Made by a program: the position numbers and the translations under genes. Shown piece by piece: positions 1-14,200 of a stretch of DNA of 64,000 bases. The DNA is from Onchocerca lupi (taxonomy: Eukaryota; Nematoda; Chromadorea; Rhabditida; Onchocercidae): contig JAOVVO010000227.1 of assembly GCA_028564675.1 (NCBI GenBank), positions 46,220 through 110,219 of the forward strand, read 5' to 3'. Position 1 is the first letter of the stretch. Each line of letters starts with the position of its first letter. Below the pieces are notes generated by a model. That model was not told the DNA's origin. It ran no database searches and saw only the letters and a list, made by a program, of their open reading frames with translations.

Positions 1-2131
1 ATGACATATAAATGAACAAACATTGATTCACTTGTGAGCTTTGCTGACATTAGGAACAATAAGTGTTGTGAATGAGTTTTTTCCTGGAATAATGATAGAG
101 ATAATTAAAATAATCAAAAATTCGAAATAATTAAAAATTTTTAAATCATTTTAGAATCAATTTTGAGAAAGAAAACGAAAAATGCATGCGCATTGAAATT
201 AAAGAAAAAGTTGTTTACCAACAATTGCTGACTATATTTTATATAGAGTTATAGCTGTTACTTGAGGTTCATTTAATCCTTGTGAACTCATAGTGTTCGA
301 CAATTAAGAGCAATGTTCATTTCACTGCTTTGATAAAAAAACGTTTCGAATTTCCGATATATATTAGCTTTCTGTCACCCAATTGAAACTGATCAATAAT
401 TTGAAATAGTTTTTTAAGAAATTCAAAAACTTGAAAAACGTGAATTTCAGATATGAATTATTTCTGTTAGAAGTTAAATAGAAGTCAGAAAATCTCAATT
501 TCAAAATGTAAAGAATTCTGGAGCGAATTGAGTTTTTACTGGCAATTAAACGTAATAATCTTGCATTCTTTGGCTCTATTAGAAATTCATGGATGTTTAA
601 ATCGTTGTATTTATTTTTGCTTTTGATACATAGATTTTTTGAATATAACTGAAATCATTTTATTTAAAAAATCAATTACATCTCAAAGCTTCTACTAGCA
701 CTTTGTCAAAAAAAGTTCTGAGATGGCAATTATTGCTGTTTAAAGTGTGTTTCAATACCTTCAGACAAAACATAAATATTTGTAAACTACGAATATTTCC
801 CTACCCAAGTTTTAGGATGATGCCATTAGGGATTTCTCGAATATTATCTCTGTTTATTTTAATGTGACTCGTAATTTCAAACTTTTACGAGGACTTATAT
901 CTATTCGATTAAGAATTGATCATATAAAAAATAACAAATTTCAGGAAATATTGTTTTTGAAAAATCGTTCCATTTTTTTTTTTTTTTTTTACCAATTCCA
1001 AAGAATGACAAATGAAATGACACTTGAAACAATTCTCACAGGATTTTCAACTCGTTTTGAAAGACTCATATAGATAAGAGATGACTAATAATAGCAAAAT
1101 GGAATCCATTCAGTCTTGCGTAATTTCTCAAATTTCGATAAATTTATGAAAAAATCTTCAAATATTATTGGTTTCAATCAGAGATGATGTAAATAGCAAT
1201 GATCTATTTTCATTTATGATAGATGATAAGTGACAGACAACAAAAAATTGTTTGATGTTTCAAATTTGCTGCATTTTTTTCCAAACTTTTATAGTACTTA
1301 GGAGGTATAGCTCGATGCTCTGAATGCTTTGAATAATTTGTGAAAGTTTCATTTTAATGTTTTCAAAATGACGTAACAACAGTGCTTTAATCATCATTCA
1401 GGTTGGATGATGAATTCGTTTTTGGCAAATTTCGAATAAAGTTCGACCAAATTTATATTTATTGAGAAAAGAGAGAACGGCAACAAACGCTATTTATTCA
1501 ATTCACAAGCAATGGGTCATTTTACTGTGAGGTTTCTGTTTAAGAAAAAAAAAGTTAAACAAACACAATGAAAAAGTCCTCTCCTGAAGGTTACTGTACA
1601 GATTATTCAAATTGAGATATTATACAATGATATTTAGAGGCAATAGCATAAACTGAAATGCGATTATACTATTTGACGAAATACGCTTTCCTAAAGACTT
1701 TCGAAACTTTTCTATTAACTTTCGAAATTCATATACCAAACTTCTTTTTTTTAGGTCAATGGCATTATTAGACATAATATAACAGACTACTTATTTATTT
1801 ACTCAGCCAATAACGCCTGAAATTTTTTTGCCTGAACAAAAAATTCTGAATTCCAAATAAACACATTTCATCACAATATCTGCGATTTTTAAAGGAACAG
1901 GAAAAAAAAAATGCGTTAACAACAAAGGAATGGTTCCTAAAACATGATCAAATGATCAACAGTTCGGATAACATCAATATTAGAGAAATATTGAGGGGAT
2001 TTATGATTATCACGATATCATTAAAAAGATGCAAAATCAATAAATCATAGCAAAATAAAGGAACGGAACGAATTTTTTTTTTTTTTTTTTTTGATATATA
2101 CAAGACGTTGCATTTGTTCGTTCATAATAAT
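1..2131. other. Non-coding stretch, no gene seen
   Basis: AT-rich DNA with frequent stops in all frames and poly-T runs near 970-990 and 2073-2092. It lies 3' of the minus-strand gene ending at 2132 and would hold that gene's 3' UTR at its right edge. I see no exon-like block, RNA gene or repeat in it. Confidence 0.6.
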
Positions 2132-4622
2132 CTACGTTGCCGATGTTGACGATGGGGATGTTCGACGTTTTCTTCGAAATTGACTCGGAAACTGAAGATT
2201 ATCTTCTTCGAAATATTCTTCTTCAATATCATCCATTCTTTTCATGAGTTAGCTGTTAATTATGCAAATGAATAGGTAAAGAGAACTTACCAGGCATTTG
2301 CCCTCCTTCAGTGAAGCATATCTCTCAGAGATAGACTGATTATACGTCGAGAGATGGATCGCCTGAAAGGTCAAAAAATCAATCCTCATCAAATATCATC
2401 ATTTATTTCACACCCTAATAAGAACTGTTTAAACCGCATTGCTTAGTCAATTTACCGACCCCCTTGACTGAAGTTTCAACTTGAGTTTCTTTCCAGATGC
2501 TTCTGCGACGCTTATTCCCATTAAATGTCGATTTAGACACACGTATAAGCGAAAAGCAATGAAGAAATACATTCCGAAATTTCTGAAAATTTTTTCATCC
2601 AAATCGTGATGGATTCATTTAACGCGACGAACCGATCGAGCAATAATTATTTTCCAATACTGGCGTAGGGATGTCTGCTCAAAGCTTCAAACATTTGTTA
2701 AATTTACAGTTTAAAAATATTGAGTTTCTAATTACTTGTGGCGTTTTCGAACGTACTGGGCTGCTGTCATTAGCATAATCAAATTCAGAACTGTTTGACA
2801 GAAGTGTATTCTGTAAATTCATAAAAATTAAAGTAAAAATTTTCTATTGGGTACCAAATTTCATTGCTACATTCGCTATAAAATCATTTAAGTTCATAGA
2901 AAATATCATTATTATCCTTAGATTAGTAGTAAAAAGGGGTGAGCAAATGATTTATTAATTTGGAGGTCAACAATGATTCAATTAATTCCTCATCTCTATG
3001 TTTGCTCAATTAGCTGCAGGACTTACGGTAGGACGTGAAATAATCGGTTCATCAAGCATGCTTCGAGATTTTTCGAGTTTTCTTAGTGCCTTCTGGATGT
3101 CATCGTCATCGTAAATTTCCACAGCATTAATCAAATCAAAATCTCTCTCACTGCAGTTATTCAATTCATTCGCTGATTCCGCTGCTGAAGTGGCATTTGT
3201 ATTCCTGAAATTTTTAAATTGAGAATCAGATTTCAGTTTGATTTGAACATTGAAATAATTTTAATCTGTTACTCTCCTATCGCTACAAAAAAATTTTGTG
3301 AAAGTTGGATTTAGCTAGGTAAAAAGAAAAAAGTGAACTCAGAATAATGATGGAAAATTTGATGGCCATTTGTTGCAGCTTCAACTGGAACATATATTGG
3401 ATCTAGCATTTTGATTCGCGAAGCCTATAAAAGTAAATTATTTCTCGGGTGAATTTCGATCAACTATTTTCTTCTACTTTTATCATTTTACCATTCATTA
3501 TTTTTCTTTAAAACTAAGCATTTATACTCTTTTTGTCTTATTTTAACCACTACTGCTTTCATCCGAAGTTGACCTGTAACTTCAAGATAATTATATATAG
3601 AAAGAATTAGTTGCGTATACATTAATTTTGTATTGTTTAAAAGAGAAAAACTATCAACCATGTGTATATCAACAAAGACTTATCAATGGAAATGAGTCGG
3701 AAAGGCACTTTGTTATCATTACTTTCAAACTTCATGAAAAGTATACATTGATAGTGCAAGTTCATCTTCGCCAACCGGTTTTTATCTGACAACACTGATG
3801 TAATTTAATATGTTCCTATGCTACTATCGAACCAGTTGATAATCATGGCAAATGTAAAAAAAAAAAAAAAGAAATTTAACTTTAAAAATTTATCCTTGTT
3901 CAGTTGGTAAATTATTGATTTTTTATCTTTTTTTTTGTCAACAAAAATGTCCAAATAAATCAAAAATAGGACGGCAGTTTTTGTTAAAAAATAATAAATT
4001 ATGTCTTGCTATTTCAGCCACATACCATTACCCACCAACAGCTTTACGTTTAATACCAAAGTATTGTTTTTTCCATCTCTTCCTATCGATTTAATTTTTT
4101 AAAAATGTTCGAGACTACAATTTAGAAATAGAAAAATAAATATGAAAATGAAAGTACCATTACAAATTGCTACTCATTAGAATTTTAGAAAACAGAAAAC
4201 TGGCTAAAAATTAGTTATAGATACAATCCAGAAATTGCGAGTGACTTGCAGAGAATCATCTTTTTTTTTTTTAAGAAACTTGAAAATATGAAACAATATT
4301 CGCTTAATTATTTTGAATCAACATTATCATATTGTATTTTAATTAAAAACGAACTAAGTAGAAATAGACATAACAGTAAAAAGCTATTGAATATTAAATA
4401 CGTGTTGCAAATTGAATATAAAAATCAAACTTTGAAAACTGCAAAAAATGCATAAAAATTAATTACAGTGAGCAATTCGCCTGGCTCATCACCACTAGCA
4501 AATACCATGACTGCATGAGCATATCGCGGTCGTTCGATGATCAATTCTGTGGATTCTTCACTCAACTGATCGATCATCGTATCCAGATGGGCCTCGAAGG
4601 CACGCAATTCCATATCAGCCAT
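2132..4622 (-). CDS. Unrecognised acidic protein, 208 aa, six exons
   Basis: Exons (minus strand): 4622-4467, 3424-3339, 3204-3027, 2810-2736, 2362-2291, 2191-2132; phases agree at every junction and the sum is 209 codons including TAG. I do not recognise the family. The N-terminus begins MADMELRAFEAHLDTMIDQL and looks helical. Residues about 100-140 hold an acidic YDDDDIQKALRKLEKSR helix. The C-terminus is basic (FRRKRR, then TSPSSTSAT). No signal peptide or membrane segment is seen, so it is probably cytosolic or nuclear. The start ATG lies 4 nt after a CTGCAG acceptor, which fits spliced-leader addition, but the reading frame also stays open into that acceptor, so upstream exons are possible. 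The second intron's donor (GTTCAC) is weak. The last exon is the least sure: CTTCAG at 2192-2197 is the only acceptor keeping frame, and it skips an in-frame acidic stretch that follows a stop. Confidence 0.6.
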
Positions 4623-7600
4623 ATTGCTGCAGCGATGATAAACCGGTAAAATCAAAGATAGCTCTTTAATTTATTTGCACAGAAATATTTAGAAAAAGGA
4701 AAATAAACTTGAAGGAAAATGAAATTTCGATCTTAATAGATTACAAGCAACTTATGAGTATATTACTGAGCCTGATAATGAAAAACCGAAAATTACTTTC
4801 GAGAAAGAAAGAAAATTGACAGATATTGACGACAATCGAAGGATGCAAGCAGTCGTTTGAATTTCACGTATTATTTTTTATATAATTTAAACTGGGCGAA
4901 GGCATTCAAATGTCTCACGTGTTCTTTCCCTTGATAATTATCATGTAAATAAATATTTTTTATCTTCAAATTTTCTTCAAAATTATACCATTTTCCAGCA
5001 ATCGGAACGTAAAAAGCGATAAAAACTTGAAGAATTTTGGTTAAGAAATTTTTAAAACGAATTTTATTCTTTAAAAATAATGTTATGAATTTTTTAAGAA
5101 AATTTCGAGATCTTGAAGAAAGGATTACAAATATGAAATTTATTATAAAGAATTAGTCAAATAATAAAAGAGATGATATCTTATACTTTTTAAAAATCTA
5201 TCTGATAATAAAAATTTCGAAAGAAATTTTTGGAAATGGAAAATAATAAAATTTGATAAGAAAATTTCAGCAATTATTGAATCAACTTTTTTATAAATTA
5301 TATATTTCAATACAACAAAAGTTCCCCTTCAAAATATTATCAAAGAGTTGGCTTTTCAATAAAGTGTAAAATGTTAGCATTCGACCAAAATTTTGCGCTA
5401 AAACTACAAATTTGCTTTAGTACTGTTTGTTTACGAACTAGTTCCAAACAACTCATCCATCGAATGAGTTTATGATGACTTAACTAATTCAGGATTTTTA
5501 TGAATATCAAAAAGTGTAATGAGAATGAAAAGAAGCAGTCAATAATACCAAGATATTAAAATGTATTGTGGCAAGAAAATGACACCACTTCCAGTACTGC
5601 CAAAAAAACCTCATTTATCATTAAAATTTGGGTTTTGTAATAAAGAAAGATTCGTAATAGTTCTCTTTCTCTCTCTCTCCGTTTTAGATTTCAGACATAT
5701 TTATTTAGTATTAAAAAGTTTATTAAAAATTTACCATCCAAAGAATAATATTAATGGTTAATGGTAATGGTTTTAATAAAGTAAACATTGAGATTTTTAG
5801 GTAAGTTACTTTTTTATATAGTGAATTTTAGTAAAATGATGGGTTGTACAGATATTTATGAACGGAATATCTCACATAAAAACACACACAGCTCCCATCT
5901 ATGATTGCTGTTGATCGTTTCAACAAATATTCATCAAATTTTTTTCTCGTTTCCCGTTATCAGCTTAATCTCATGAATTTTTTTGTCACCCATCTTTCGT
6001 CTTCTCTTCATATCCCTCAATCAAATTAATGTCATATAAATTAACATGAGATGGAAATATGAAATGAAAAATTTTCATGAAAAGTGATTTCTTCTGAGTA
6101 AAATTGGAAAATATTAATGGAAATACTAAATATTTCCCAAAGAAGTTGACATCTGCAATATTTTTTTGCCTGATTTCTCCAAAAATCTCTTGACAGTGAA
6201 TGTGTTTACAATATTTCGATGTGAGTCAAAGTTGGCTTATTCATCTCGGAAAAGGGTTTCAAACAAAACTTTTGTTTTTTTCTTTTTTTCATCGATTCCT
6301 TAAATGATTCATTTTTTTGGTGGATATTTCACAAACAATACGAGTAGGTTAAAATTCAGTGATTCGTTTCAAACTTTTTTATCAAAATTTCTGAATACAG
6401 AAACAAATGTAGCATTCATACTCTCTAGCATATAATTTTTAAAAACATCCGATTGGGTCTGAGATTTTTTCAATATTAATGCTTCAATTTATTTTATTAA
6501 CAATTTAATGCGTTTCAATGACAATACTTAAAAAACTCAAGAAAATGTATTTGTATTACAAAAATCTCGCAAAACTTTGTATTTTAAATAAATTTTTAAA
6601 TTATTTTATTCATTTTTTTTTCCCTACACGATCATAGAATTTTTCATCGTTGACAAGATTTCTCATCGTTGAATTAAATTATTTCTATTAACAATACTTC
6701 TAGCGAATAACTATATAGTTTCCAACAATTGCTTTCTAATATGAAAGAAAAGTAGTTTCATTTTCAAGGTTAACAATTTTCTTTGAATTCGTAAATCGAT
6801 AATATCTTGAAAGATCAATAATATTTCTTATCACGGCCATTTTGGACAAAATTATCATCCATTTCATGAAATTTAATTTATATTGATTCATTGTATTGAT
6901 ATTATTCAATTCTGATCAAAACCTTTCAAGTGCCGTTTAAATAAGTGATTATCAGTTCATTCTTTTCAGAAGTTTAAGTGCAAGATGAATTTAAAAAAAA
7001 AAAAAATAAAGCTGTCTATGACCGAGTTTTGATAAATTTATAATTATTCTATTGCTTTTCTATCATGACAGTCATATCTTATATTCAAAATTGATTTATT
7101 TTCAGCCTAAATTGCTTTTCTAGTGTTTGAAACGATTTTCCTATGATATTACAGTCTTACCTTCATAAGCATCTGCAAGTTTCAGTCAAATTAGACATCC
7201 TCAGAATTGCCAGAATTTAATGACAGCGAAAAATTGATAAAATGATTCAATATATATCACTGAAATGATAAATGAAGAAAAATAATAATTCGCGTATCAT
7301 TGAAAAGGTACATTATTTATGCCAGATCTGTCCTGCGAGAAATGTACAGTGATATCAAAGTATTTACTCGTTTTCTTTTGAATTGTTTCAGGCTGTAACT
7401 GTAATGTAAAGTTCCAAACTTTGGTCTTCTCCTTATCATCCTAGATTTTATCTTAAAGATAATCAATCAGTAATGATTTTCTCTCAAAATAAGAAGACGA
7501 TTTTTTCATTAAATCCAAAAAAAAAAAAAAAAAAACCACAAAAAAGGAACAAAAATTAATGATATTCATTGTCTTTTAGTCCGTCCGAATAAAGAAACTA

Positions 7601-10600
7601 TTGTTTTCCTCGATGAATAATTTAGCTAATTAGAAAAGAGTTTTTCTTTTGTTTTGGATATGCTTTGCTTACTAAGTATCACTGAAAAAAATACTGATTA
7701 GAAGATGAAAATAATTTGATATGTATGATTTTAAGAAGACATTATTATTAAGACAAGTCGATATGATTGCACCTTGCAACGGTGTCTTATCTCCTTCAAT
7801 TGCAAAATCTTTTGAATTGAAAATCACGCAAACTGAAACTTTTTTACGGATTATCATTTAATAATACAATGAATTACAACTGCAATAAGCCCTCTTTATC
7901 CACGGTTCAGTAACTTAGTGTTATCAAAAAAGATAAAAAAGAAGCGCCCCTAGTACTCATCAAACATGGTTGCTTATCAAGATAACACATTAACGGAACT
8001 TTAAAACACCGTTGCATATTGCTTAATAGAAGCAAAACGATGTGAACTATTGATAATGAAATCAAGAGTTGAATAAAATGGATTTGATAAAAGACTGATA
8101 TCTTCTTCCAAAGAATTGAATGAAAAGAAATTTTTCAACAGAAAGAAATATGTTGAAGTTAGAATTCATCTATAATTCATCACAAAGCTCAGGTGACTAT
8201 AAAATCAACAAGTGATAGGGTATGAGGAGAATGAAAAATGTATCGGTGCTTTAAATCTTATCTTATTCAATGTTTACAAAATTATTGTGCTTATATTGAA
8301 GAATAATATCAGCTCAATCTACTGAAGTGAGACGAGTGAAAAATGTACAGTAAGATGTTATCATGATAATGAAATTGATCGTCTTTACTGATTTTCTTAT
8401 CGTACAAACATTTCCAATAATTTCGATGAAATTAAAATCAAGAGAAGAATGTCTGTCTGAAAAAATTCTCAAACAGAAAAGAATTGTGAATGAACTAAAT
8501 GAATGAAGCAACATAAATTCTATATGAAAACAATATAATGAAACAAAAATTTCCGAAAATTTTTTCGTTAGTTATAGAGATGATAAAATAATTGCAAAAA
8601 ACTAAGTCATTTTGTTTTTTTTTTTTTCTTTCAGCCCTTTTGAACATTTAATCTATTGAATCTCATCAAGTTCATAAATCAATAAGTTTTTTTGTTTGCT
8701 GCACGTGATGGCTAATCAGGTTATAAAAAAAGTTCCGATAGAAAATTAAGCAAATACAAAAAAACAAAAAAATTTGGCAAAACAAAACATACTTTAAATC
8801 GGCTTCTTTAAATATTTGATATAATGTGACATGCACCATATTCACTTTTTCAATATTTTTAAGAACCTGGAACAAAAAATCGTACTTAACCTTATTTTCA
8901 TAAGTTAATTGTGCACGTATAGTAAAGAAATAAATTGAATTTGCCCGCAAAATAACTGGAATTCATGATTAATATGCGAATAAATAGGAAAAGTAATGAC
9001 AGCAAATCCATACTAAGTACTCGATTATTTCATTGGTCGCCGATTAATAAATTTAACAAAATTTCAGGAAGAAGAAAGAAACGTTCCGAATAAGAAGTAA
9101 AGAAAATACTGCGGAATCGTTTATTGTGCAATAAATTTATTTTGCTGTTGAAGAAATAACGAAAAGAAAATGAGAAAATGGCAAGTTCATTTTAATATTT
9201 TAGTAAAAAATGAAGTGTAAAATAGTTATGTCAACAGATTGCTCGTTTTCTTACCCAACTCAACTTTTTCACCCATCCTGGCTTCCGAGAATGAAAATTT
9301 GGTACATCGAGTTAACGCACTGCAAATGGTTTACAAGTGGTGAAAAGGTTAATAATTGTTGTCTCGAATGCATATGTTCACTTATTCATTCTGATGGGAA
9401 CGGAAATGACGACTAAATTTCCGGTTTTCCAACCCATAATGTATTGTTTCAATCAAAACGCATGTCGGAGATCACGTTGGATATTTCGGTATTAGAATAA
9501 TTTGTATTTATATTACCAGATATTAATTTTAAAGTTTCTTATAATCCACAACTTCGAAACTTATAATTTTGATATTTTTCATTCGGATTGTAATGTCAAT
9601 AATAGGGTCAACGGTAAGCAAAATGATTATTTTTCAGTGAAAAAATTGATAGCAAAAATAAGACTTAGAGGAAAGTTTAAAATTTAATACACTTCAAATG
9701 GTTGTTTGAGATTTTAACACACCAGAATCTTTAAAATACCTCAATCTAGAATAATCGGCTAGGAAAAGAAATTTTAAACAATTTTTTTTCTTTTTCTTAT
9801 CTCACTTTGCATTCAGTCAGGCTTCCTTTTCTTTAAAAACTAAAAGATTCATTTTCTGAAAAAATATAAAAACGCATAGTTCTTTATAAAATATACGCTC
9901 TCAACTCTCACTGAAATAATAGGAAAAGTAGAATATTATTTCTGCGGTACAGAAAGACTGCTTCAATTATTTTGTAATCTTCAGAAAAAGTAGAATTATT
10001 TGAGGTTATACAAGCAGCATGAATCGTTTTTATTGTTAATAAAGCTTGGGAATAAGTTTTAATGGCATTAGAAATTATGCCATTAAGAAAAAGTTAAATT
10101 TGAATAGTTTTAATAGCATTAGATATTATTTGCATCAAATGGCTGAATATTGAGAAGAAATGATAGGAAAAAAGCTACTCAGTTGAAAACAAAAAATGAA
10201 AAAGGGAAGAAAGAAAGAAAGAAAAGAAGGAAATAATTAATGAATCTTTAAATGAGATGCAAGACTCTTAATGAAGGAATTAAAAGAATCTATTATAATC
10301 TGCAACATTCATCCTGTATTTAGAAGTTACAAATTCTTATTTAATTTGTTTCTCTGCTTAAAGCTCTACCTACCAGCCTATTTCTTATTATACTTCAGTC
10401 TAGAAGCATTTGAAATTAGCTAGCACGGCAACTTGAGTAATCAAGCATTCATTGGTCTTTGAAAAAGATAATGAATGCAAAAAGGAATATGGAAATAAAG
10501 CAAGAGAAGTTTTGCTAATAAAAGCAAGAAGTGTGAAACAGAGATGCTGCCGGTAAATATTTTTTGAAAGAAGAGAAACCGAAGACACAATGAATGAGTG

Positions 10601-10766
10601 GTGCTCGAATTGAAAGTTAACATGCAAATGCACATTAAAAATATACGCGAGAATTCTTTGTTTGCTTCTCAATGATAATTCTGAGTAACTTTCGCTACTC
10701 CTATCTATTATTTCAGTCATAATTCCCCTAATTCCTTCTTCGTACAATTATTTATATGCTTTGAAA

Positions 10767-10797
10767 TAGCTGAATCCGGCCATGGCCGATTCAGCTA
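10767..10797. repeat. GC-centred 31-bp near-perfect palindrome
   Basis: Outer arms TAGCTGAATC (10767-10776) and GATTCAGCTA (10788-10797) are exact reverse complements. The 11-bp core CGGCCATGGCC between them is itself a 10-bp perfect palindrome plus one extra C. It is strikingly GC-rich against the surrounding AT-rich DNA. It may be a dyad-symmetric protein-binding site or cruciform-forming sequence; function is unknown. Confidence 0.75.
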
Positions 10798-13421
10798 GTC
10801 TAAATGAATAAAAATGTAACTGTTCGTTTGTCCAAAATCTTAGATCTCCGAAAGTTCTTCAACATGCTCCTATTCGAATGCAACATTGCATCAAACGTTG
10901 TGTGAAAATGAGTAACGAACATTTAGATTTGCAATTTGTATCTATTTCGCTTTATACTGATAGAGACAACAATTAAGAGCTAAAAATAAATAAATAACCA
11001 TAAATAGCAAATAACAATAATGAATAATGATAGTCATAATAATAAATAATAAATAATAGTAATAATCTTAAGTCATTATTATTTTTGAAAAAAGAAGAGA
11101 TTTTGATTTCACTGAAAAATTTTAAATAATGAGCGCTTTTGAATGCGATATATGAGACAAAAAAGGAGAAAATTCTGGACTGATTTAGAAGCAGAGAACA
11201 TTAATTAAATGAGTAAGTAATAGAAAAGTTTGGAAACTTACCGAAGTGAAGAGGAAAGTGAGTCTATTAATTTATAAAAGACTAAACTAATTTACAAGTA
11301 GAAAATGTGCATGTTTTCAAATCAGAAAAGCAGGTCGATAATATTGCTGATCTTCTCGACAGCGAACTCATTATGATAACGAAAGTAAGACGATGGATGG
11401 GTAAGGTGGCGAGAGAAATGTCGATTGTGAATTGAATTCGTTCAAATTAAATTAACCAATTGAACGAATGACTAACGAATGGAACAAAGTACTATAATAA
11501 AGATAAAATTTACTGCCTCTTCTCCAAATGTTGATCTTCCACGCCGTATTGATAGTGATTTCATTTGTATACTCATGAAAACGTTCATAGATATTGAATT
11601 TTTTTTATTTTGAAAAATGTTCAAGAAATTGGGTCGAAAATTTGATCCATTTCCAAAAATTTATTTCCAGTGCAACAATAACACTGCACGGAAAATAATG
11701 TTTCAAAATTATTCGGATTTTCTTCTTTATAGAAAGAAGAAATGACATTAACTTCGTTTGTAATTCCGACCATTCCAAAGAGTTCTAAGTGTAAGGACAA
11801 CAAAAATTGTTCAGTTTTGAGACGTCAAATGACTGGCGTATCGAACAAGACACTAAGTCTTTCCTTATTCAATTTAAAATTATCAACAAATGAGAAAAAT
11901 TCATTCTCTGTGGATATTTAGAAAGTCAATAATAATAATAATGTTTTTCGAATATTATTTGCTGAATATAGTGAAATAGAAAACTCAATTTAATTTGGTT
12001 CAATTTATTTCAGCTTAATTTCATTCTGCTCCCTTCTACTGTAGTCGCAAAAAATTGAAATGAAATCAAACAAAATTAGGAAATGGAGGAAAAAAAAACT
12101 TCAATTTCAGATTAAGGACATGATACAATTGTGGATAGTAAAAGAAACAGAAGGAAGAATGGTGCTGTCACTTTCGAGATATGCAGTACTGATCCGATGA
12201 TTGCTAAGATGGATGATTATTGATAAGAAAGATTACAACAGCTAAGAATGGCTGTGATATGTCAACACAAGGTTATTACTGTTATTAAATGGCAGTATTA
12301 CGATTAATTGTTAATAAATCGAAAAAGGAGGGCATAAATGGCATCAATCGAAGTTTAATTGATCGTAAACCATGCAATTCCGTTGCAGTTGCATGTAGAG
12401 ATTATAAAAATTTGAAAAAGAATAAAAAGCTGGGTTGGTGTTTATCCGATTTCTTTGAATGATGTTCATCTTTTCATATTGATGGCGCAAAATTCAAAGA
12501 CTTTGAGTCATGCATTCTATTCTAATGATGTTCATCATTTGTTTAAACAAGTAAACTGAGCTTAACGAAGAGTAAACAATAAGTAAAAGGATATAGTATA
12601 GACATTATGCATAATATTTCTTTTGTCCGAACGAAACTCGTTTTTTGTAAATCAATGATTCGGTATAAAAACTTCAATCTCACTAAAAAACTGTAACTTA
12701 GTATTTGAAAACTTGATCTAGTTTCTATTGTATTAAAAAGTACTGCGTCATGACAGTCTAATAAATTAAAATTGGGATGTTAAATGAGTCTACCCCAAAC
12801 ATCTTCACAACTGATGCTTGGCTGTGTCTTATGAACAATTGTGTCAGCAGCCATTATAACTGAAACTTTGCTTAAATGACAATTCAGTAGTCCTCTGTGC
12901 CCATACTGACACAATTTCATATTGGGAAAATTTGTAAATCAAGTACAAAAATTTTTCGTAGATAACTGGTGAGACAAAACAAGTATATTAAAAATCTTCG
13001 GTAAATTGAGCACTGTATTGATTACGAGAAAAGTGTTGTGATTATCAGGTTTATGATTCTAAATCTGAGATTTCTTGAATTTTTTCATGGAATTGAAGAT
13101 ATAAGAATAAAAAAAGTATAATTTGGAAAATTGAAAGATAATTCATAGTTCCCAACATCATTTGCAAAATATCTCATTAAATTCAGTGGATATACAAATA
13201 CTGCATTTTATAGTATAGTGGTAGAAAGGATTGACAATGAATGACAATATTTGACAGTATCGATAAATCATGTTGAACCTTGGCTATTCTTGCTTGTGGA
13301 CATGATTTCACTGCCATTTAGAGACACGGATGCAATCGAAAAAAATTATTAGTAATATCCCCTACTCACAAAATGATAATCAAAAAGTGCATTTTGCCCA
13401 TCTGCTTTGTGTTTACGGAGA

Positions 13422-13453
13422 TACAGGAAATCATCAGCTGATGATTTCATGTA
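13422..13453. repeat. 32-bp palindrome without spacer
   Basis: The central 22 bp (13427-13448) is a perfect palindrome with half-site GAAATCATCAG. After one mismatched pair the symmetry continues (TACA / TGTA). It marks the left edge of a less AT-rich patch (13430-13860). Function is unknown. Confidence 0.75.
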
Positions 13454-14052
13454 GTTCAGCTGAGGCAGTTTAGTCACAACTCAATCCACAATCCAATCTT
13501 GAGGATTTGAAACTGAAATCAGTTAAGTTGAAGTGAGTTCAATAGCAACTCAATTTCGAGTTCGAATTCAGGAAAAGCGGCAGTTCCACAATTCAGCACT
13601 AGCGATGCAGTTTGACGGTAGCAGAAGTTCAAGTTCAAGTTCAGTCAGAACTCAATTTTGAGGACAATTCCACGACAGCAGGAGCCAAATTTCAACGGCA
13701 CGAGCAATAACAGTTCATCAAGGGGCAAGAGCACTGGTGAAGCAAAAGGAGAACAACAATTACAAAGAGAAGATACGACATCACTTAACAATTATCCGAG
13801 AATATTATCAGTAGAGTCGATCGCTAGGGTTATTCTTCTTCCTTACTCTAATTGAAGAACTGCTCCTAGAATCTTCTTTGAGTGCAATTTTCTTTGCAAC
13901 TTTCTTTGAATGACGGACTGATTATTCCGATCACTCTCTTTTCCATGAATGCTTTGGTTAATCTTAACTCTTTATATAGTGGAAGTTTCTTTACCAAATA
14001 TCAATCCTATCACAATTTATGGCACGTTAACTTATAGCACAAAGAGAGTTAG

Positions 14053-14200
14053 TTTACAATATATTAACTTCAGTATAAAGGGATCTTGTTTTCTATCTGT
14101 CAACGGTAGCGAAATTTTACAATATATTAACATAGAGCAAAAGGAGTTTGTTTACTCTGTTTTACCATAGCTCGACAAGATTTACAATATGTTAACTATA
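14053..14200. repeat. Imperfect tandem repeat, 63-65 bp period
   Basis: The block TTTACAATATATTAAC recurs at about 14053, 14116 and 14180, with the third copy reading TTTACAATATGTTAAC. The following 25-30 bp are also similar (AGAGCAAAAGGAGTTTG against a block near 14030). Three clear copies and one decayed copy are visible. No coding frame runs through all copies. Confidence 0.6.

Noticed and set aside
9210..9416. 68-codon plus-strand frame in a less AT-rich patch
   Set aside because: Cys/Trp content looked gene-like, but no signal peptide, partner exon or known motif was found.
10400..10747. 115-codon minus-strand frame
   Set aside because: No recognisable domain, no start context and no splice partner; its length is not remarkable over six frames of a 64-kb window.
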